The notes under the pieces are model-generated. The model was not told where the DNA came from. It did not search any database and saw only the letters and a list, made by a program, of their open reading frames with translations. From Hypomesus transpacificus (Eukaryota > Chordata > Actinopteri > Osmeriformes > Osmeridae), in the NCBI RefSeq assembly GCF_021917145.1, contig NC_061075.1, positions 1,912,215 to 1,976,214 on the forward strand: DNA of 64,000 bases, written 5' to 3'. Positions 61,895 to 64,000 of the stretch are shown here, one piece after another (position 1 is the first letter of the stretch; each line of letters begins with the position of its first letter). A program made the translations under genes and the position numbers.

Positions 61895-62954
61895 ATGTCA
61901 TGTAAACCCCCACCTCCCCGAGAAAAAACCCCCAATAAAACCATTAAATGTGTTGGAGTTGAATTTCCAACAACAGGACTGACAAGACAAACACGTCCCT
62001 GAAATGTTCAAAGTGGCCCACACCTGTCCCCTACTGTGCAAGAGGCACATAAAACAACCTCAGGAGGACATCAGATTTACTGTTTCAACATTCAACATCC
62101 ACTCTCCTCCCCCGTCAAACAACCGGTTCTGACTGACAACCGGTTCTGACTGACAGTATTCTTGTAAAATGTCAGAAATGTCCCTCTGGCTTGTCCATGT
62201 GCCTCTGGCTTGTCCATGTTGACAAAAACTGAGTATTGGGATTCGGCCAAAGAGAAAGAGTTGAAACAACAAAAGGCAAATACATTATTTTACAGGAAGT
62301 GATTTGCACAGATTGGATTTTCTGTTCCTGTAACTTCTGGTGGAGTGATTGCCACTGGGCCCATGGTAGGCCCCAGCTGTAGATTGATAGGTGGTTGAAT
62401 ATAAAATGTTTGACCTGGAAATGACACACACACAGAGACACACACACACACACACGTGCACACACAGTAGAGTAGCACCCAGTACTTCGCTGAGAAGACA
62501 AGGACCTAATTGAGGAGGTGACAGTGAGGAGTTGTGGACAATGACAAGCGCAGGTCAGAGCTGACGTATGTTTTTGAGTGTGAAAAGCGTGGAAACAGGT
62601 GTGTGTGTGTGAAGACAAGTCAAGAAATGGCTGGATGTGTGTTTCAGCAGTGTCTTTGTGTGTGTGAAGGTGCATGCGTTTGCCAGCATGTGCCTGGGTG
62701 TGGGTAAGTGTGTTTGTGTGCATGCAAGTGTGTGTGTGTGTGTGTGTGAGAGTGTGTGTGTGTGTGTGATTTACGAGTAAGCAGTGTCTGGAGCAGTTGA
62801 GGACCAAGGGGTTGCAGAGGTCTTATTGCCTATCACAGGGAGGGACAATGCCCCAGTCAGTAAGCCATCAGAGCATTACCACAGCCCGGTTGGGGGGCCA
62901 TCTGACAACAAGATGAATGGGAGGAACAGATGCGGTGAGTCTGAAGCAGAAGAA

Positions 62955-63122
62955 CCTAGAGCCAGTCAGACTCAGGGGTGCTGGGGGGTTGAGCCAGTCA
63001 GATTCAGGGGTGCTGGGGGGTTGAGCCAGTCAGATTCAGGGGTGCTGGGGGGTTGAGCCAGTCAGACTCAGGGGTGCTGGGGGGTTGAGCCAGTCAGACT
63101 CAGGGGTGCTGGGGGGTTGAGA
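62955..63122 (+). repeat. 32-bp minisatellite, about five copies
   Basis: The unit starts GAGCCAGTCAGATTCAGGGG and ends TGCTGGGGGGTT; copies differ mainly by a T/C at one site. Confidence 0.9.
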
Positions 63123-63566
63123 CGGTGGGGGCTTCAGTCTTCTCATGATGCATTCTAATGGTTGGGACGGACACAGTCAAATGTGTCCACTCTGTTGATT
63201 GGAATCAGTCACTTCATCTGCAACAGAAGCGTTGTTTGATTATGTTAATCTGTATTGATCAGTTATGGATTCATGAGGCCCCGTCTCTGTGGCTCATTTG
63301 CACATTGATTAGGATGGTTGAATAGACAGCCCCAGCCTGTAGTTGTGAGCAGCATCAAGGGTAATCTGATAGGTCATAAATTCCATAGCCGATGTTGACC
63401 AAACTGTGATTAACGTAACAGAAAGACCACCAGCATTAGCATGAGTGAATTAGCATTTGTAAAACGGTGACCCTCTGCTATTGACTGCTCTTTGTTCCTT
63501 CAAGGATGTGATAGTAGATGCTCAATGTGCTAATATCAACACTGGAGAGTGTGTATATGTGTGTGT

Positions 63567-63606
<40 letters not shown>

Positions 63607-64000
63607 TGAAAGAGAGGGGGGGAGAGAGAAAGAGAGAGAGGGAGAGAGAATGTGTGTATGTGTCAAACCAAACACAGATCTTTTGTACCCTCCTAGTCCC
63701 AAATCCTGGCAGGGCTCGGAGGTGACAAGGGCTCCTGGCAGGTCTGTTAGCCTCCTGTAGGGCTGCTGGCCCCTGGGTCATAGAGGCCTAATCCTGGGTC
63801 CCTCTGCCAGGTGGGTGGAGCGCTGGAGGAGGGTGCAGGGAGGGGGAGGGGGGGTCAAAGTCTAATGATCCAAATCCGCCTCGGGTCACAGGTCACCCTG
63901 GATCCACTTTCTTGGTAGAATAAAACACCCCTATGTCCCCCAACATGGAGTCTTATCCTCATTCAGCTCTTGACCCCAACCTCCTGTCCGTCTTCTAATC

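Larger units (their letters stand above)
59031..64000. other. Non-coding DNA rich in simple repeats
   Basis: No gene recognised on either strand. Contains an AT tract (61655-61695), a SINE/L2-type tail (61619-61653), two minisatellites, CA/TG runs (62413-62462, 62725-62770) and a TG/AG tract (63545-63650). Confidence 0.55.

Noticed and set aside
61590-61944. Proline/histidine-rich minus-strand frames
   Set aside because: Translation of the G-rich minisatellite.
62955-63122. CRISPR-like array
   Set aside because: Contiguous tandem units with no unique spacers; an ordinary minisatellite in a vertebrate genome.

Overview
This is a gene-dense stretch of a ray-finned (teleost) fish nuclear genome. 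Evidence: multi-exon GT-AG genes whose reconstructed proteins align along their length with known vertebrate families, a teleost-type MYC paralogue, tRNA-derived SINEs and an L2-type LINE sharing one 3' tail, and abundant CA/CT microsatellites. The SINE and L2 types resemble those common in salmonid, pike and smelt-like fishes, but I cannot fix the species. No prokaryotic, viral or CRISPR feature was seen.

Layout. 195-711 (+) is the 3' end of an RGS7BP/RGS9BP-family gene, tail-to-tail with UBE2C (1084-2204, -). Then DNTTIP1 (4043-7106, -), PCIF1 (10029-18442, -, with a LINE and a SINE in one intron), PLTP (CDS 24238-27939, +), CTSA (28879-32861, -), CYC1 (33524-36324, +), ERGIC3 (37412-46585, +) with ROMO1 (43478-43814, -) nested in one of its introns, a gene-poor 9 kb, a MYC-family gene most like mych (CDS 56660-58138, +), and about 6 kb of non-coding, microsatellite-rich sequence.

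Gene roles are mostly unrelated housekeeping ones: ubiquitin transfer in mitosis (UBE2C), HDAC complex scaffolding (DNTTIP1), mRNA cap m6Am methylation (PCIF1), plasma lipid transfer (PLTP), lysosomal proteolysis (CTSA), respiratory complex III (CYC1), ER-Golgi traffic (ERGIC3), a mitochondrial inner-membrane protein (ROMO1) and growth transcription control (MYC). They are linked by conserved synteny, not by pathway: most correspond to human 20q, while CYC1 and MYC are on human 8q24.

The most important caution lies at 40.7-46.1 kb. ERGIC3 and ROMO1 exons there carry seven single-base insertions, mostly in short homopolymers, and a roughly 755-bp tandem duplication contains two ERGIC3 exons with complementary errors in the two copies. 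This looks like an unpolished long-read join more than gene decay. I found no convincing novel biological system. The most interesting leads are the nested ROMO1, the MYC paralogue with a P2-like promoter, a 23-bp perfect palindrome in a DNTTIP1 intron, CTCF-like motifs, a CLEAR-like palindrome between CTSA and CYC1, and an R7-RGS anchor protein with a cysteine-rich tail.
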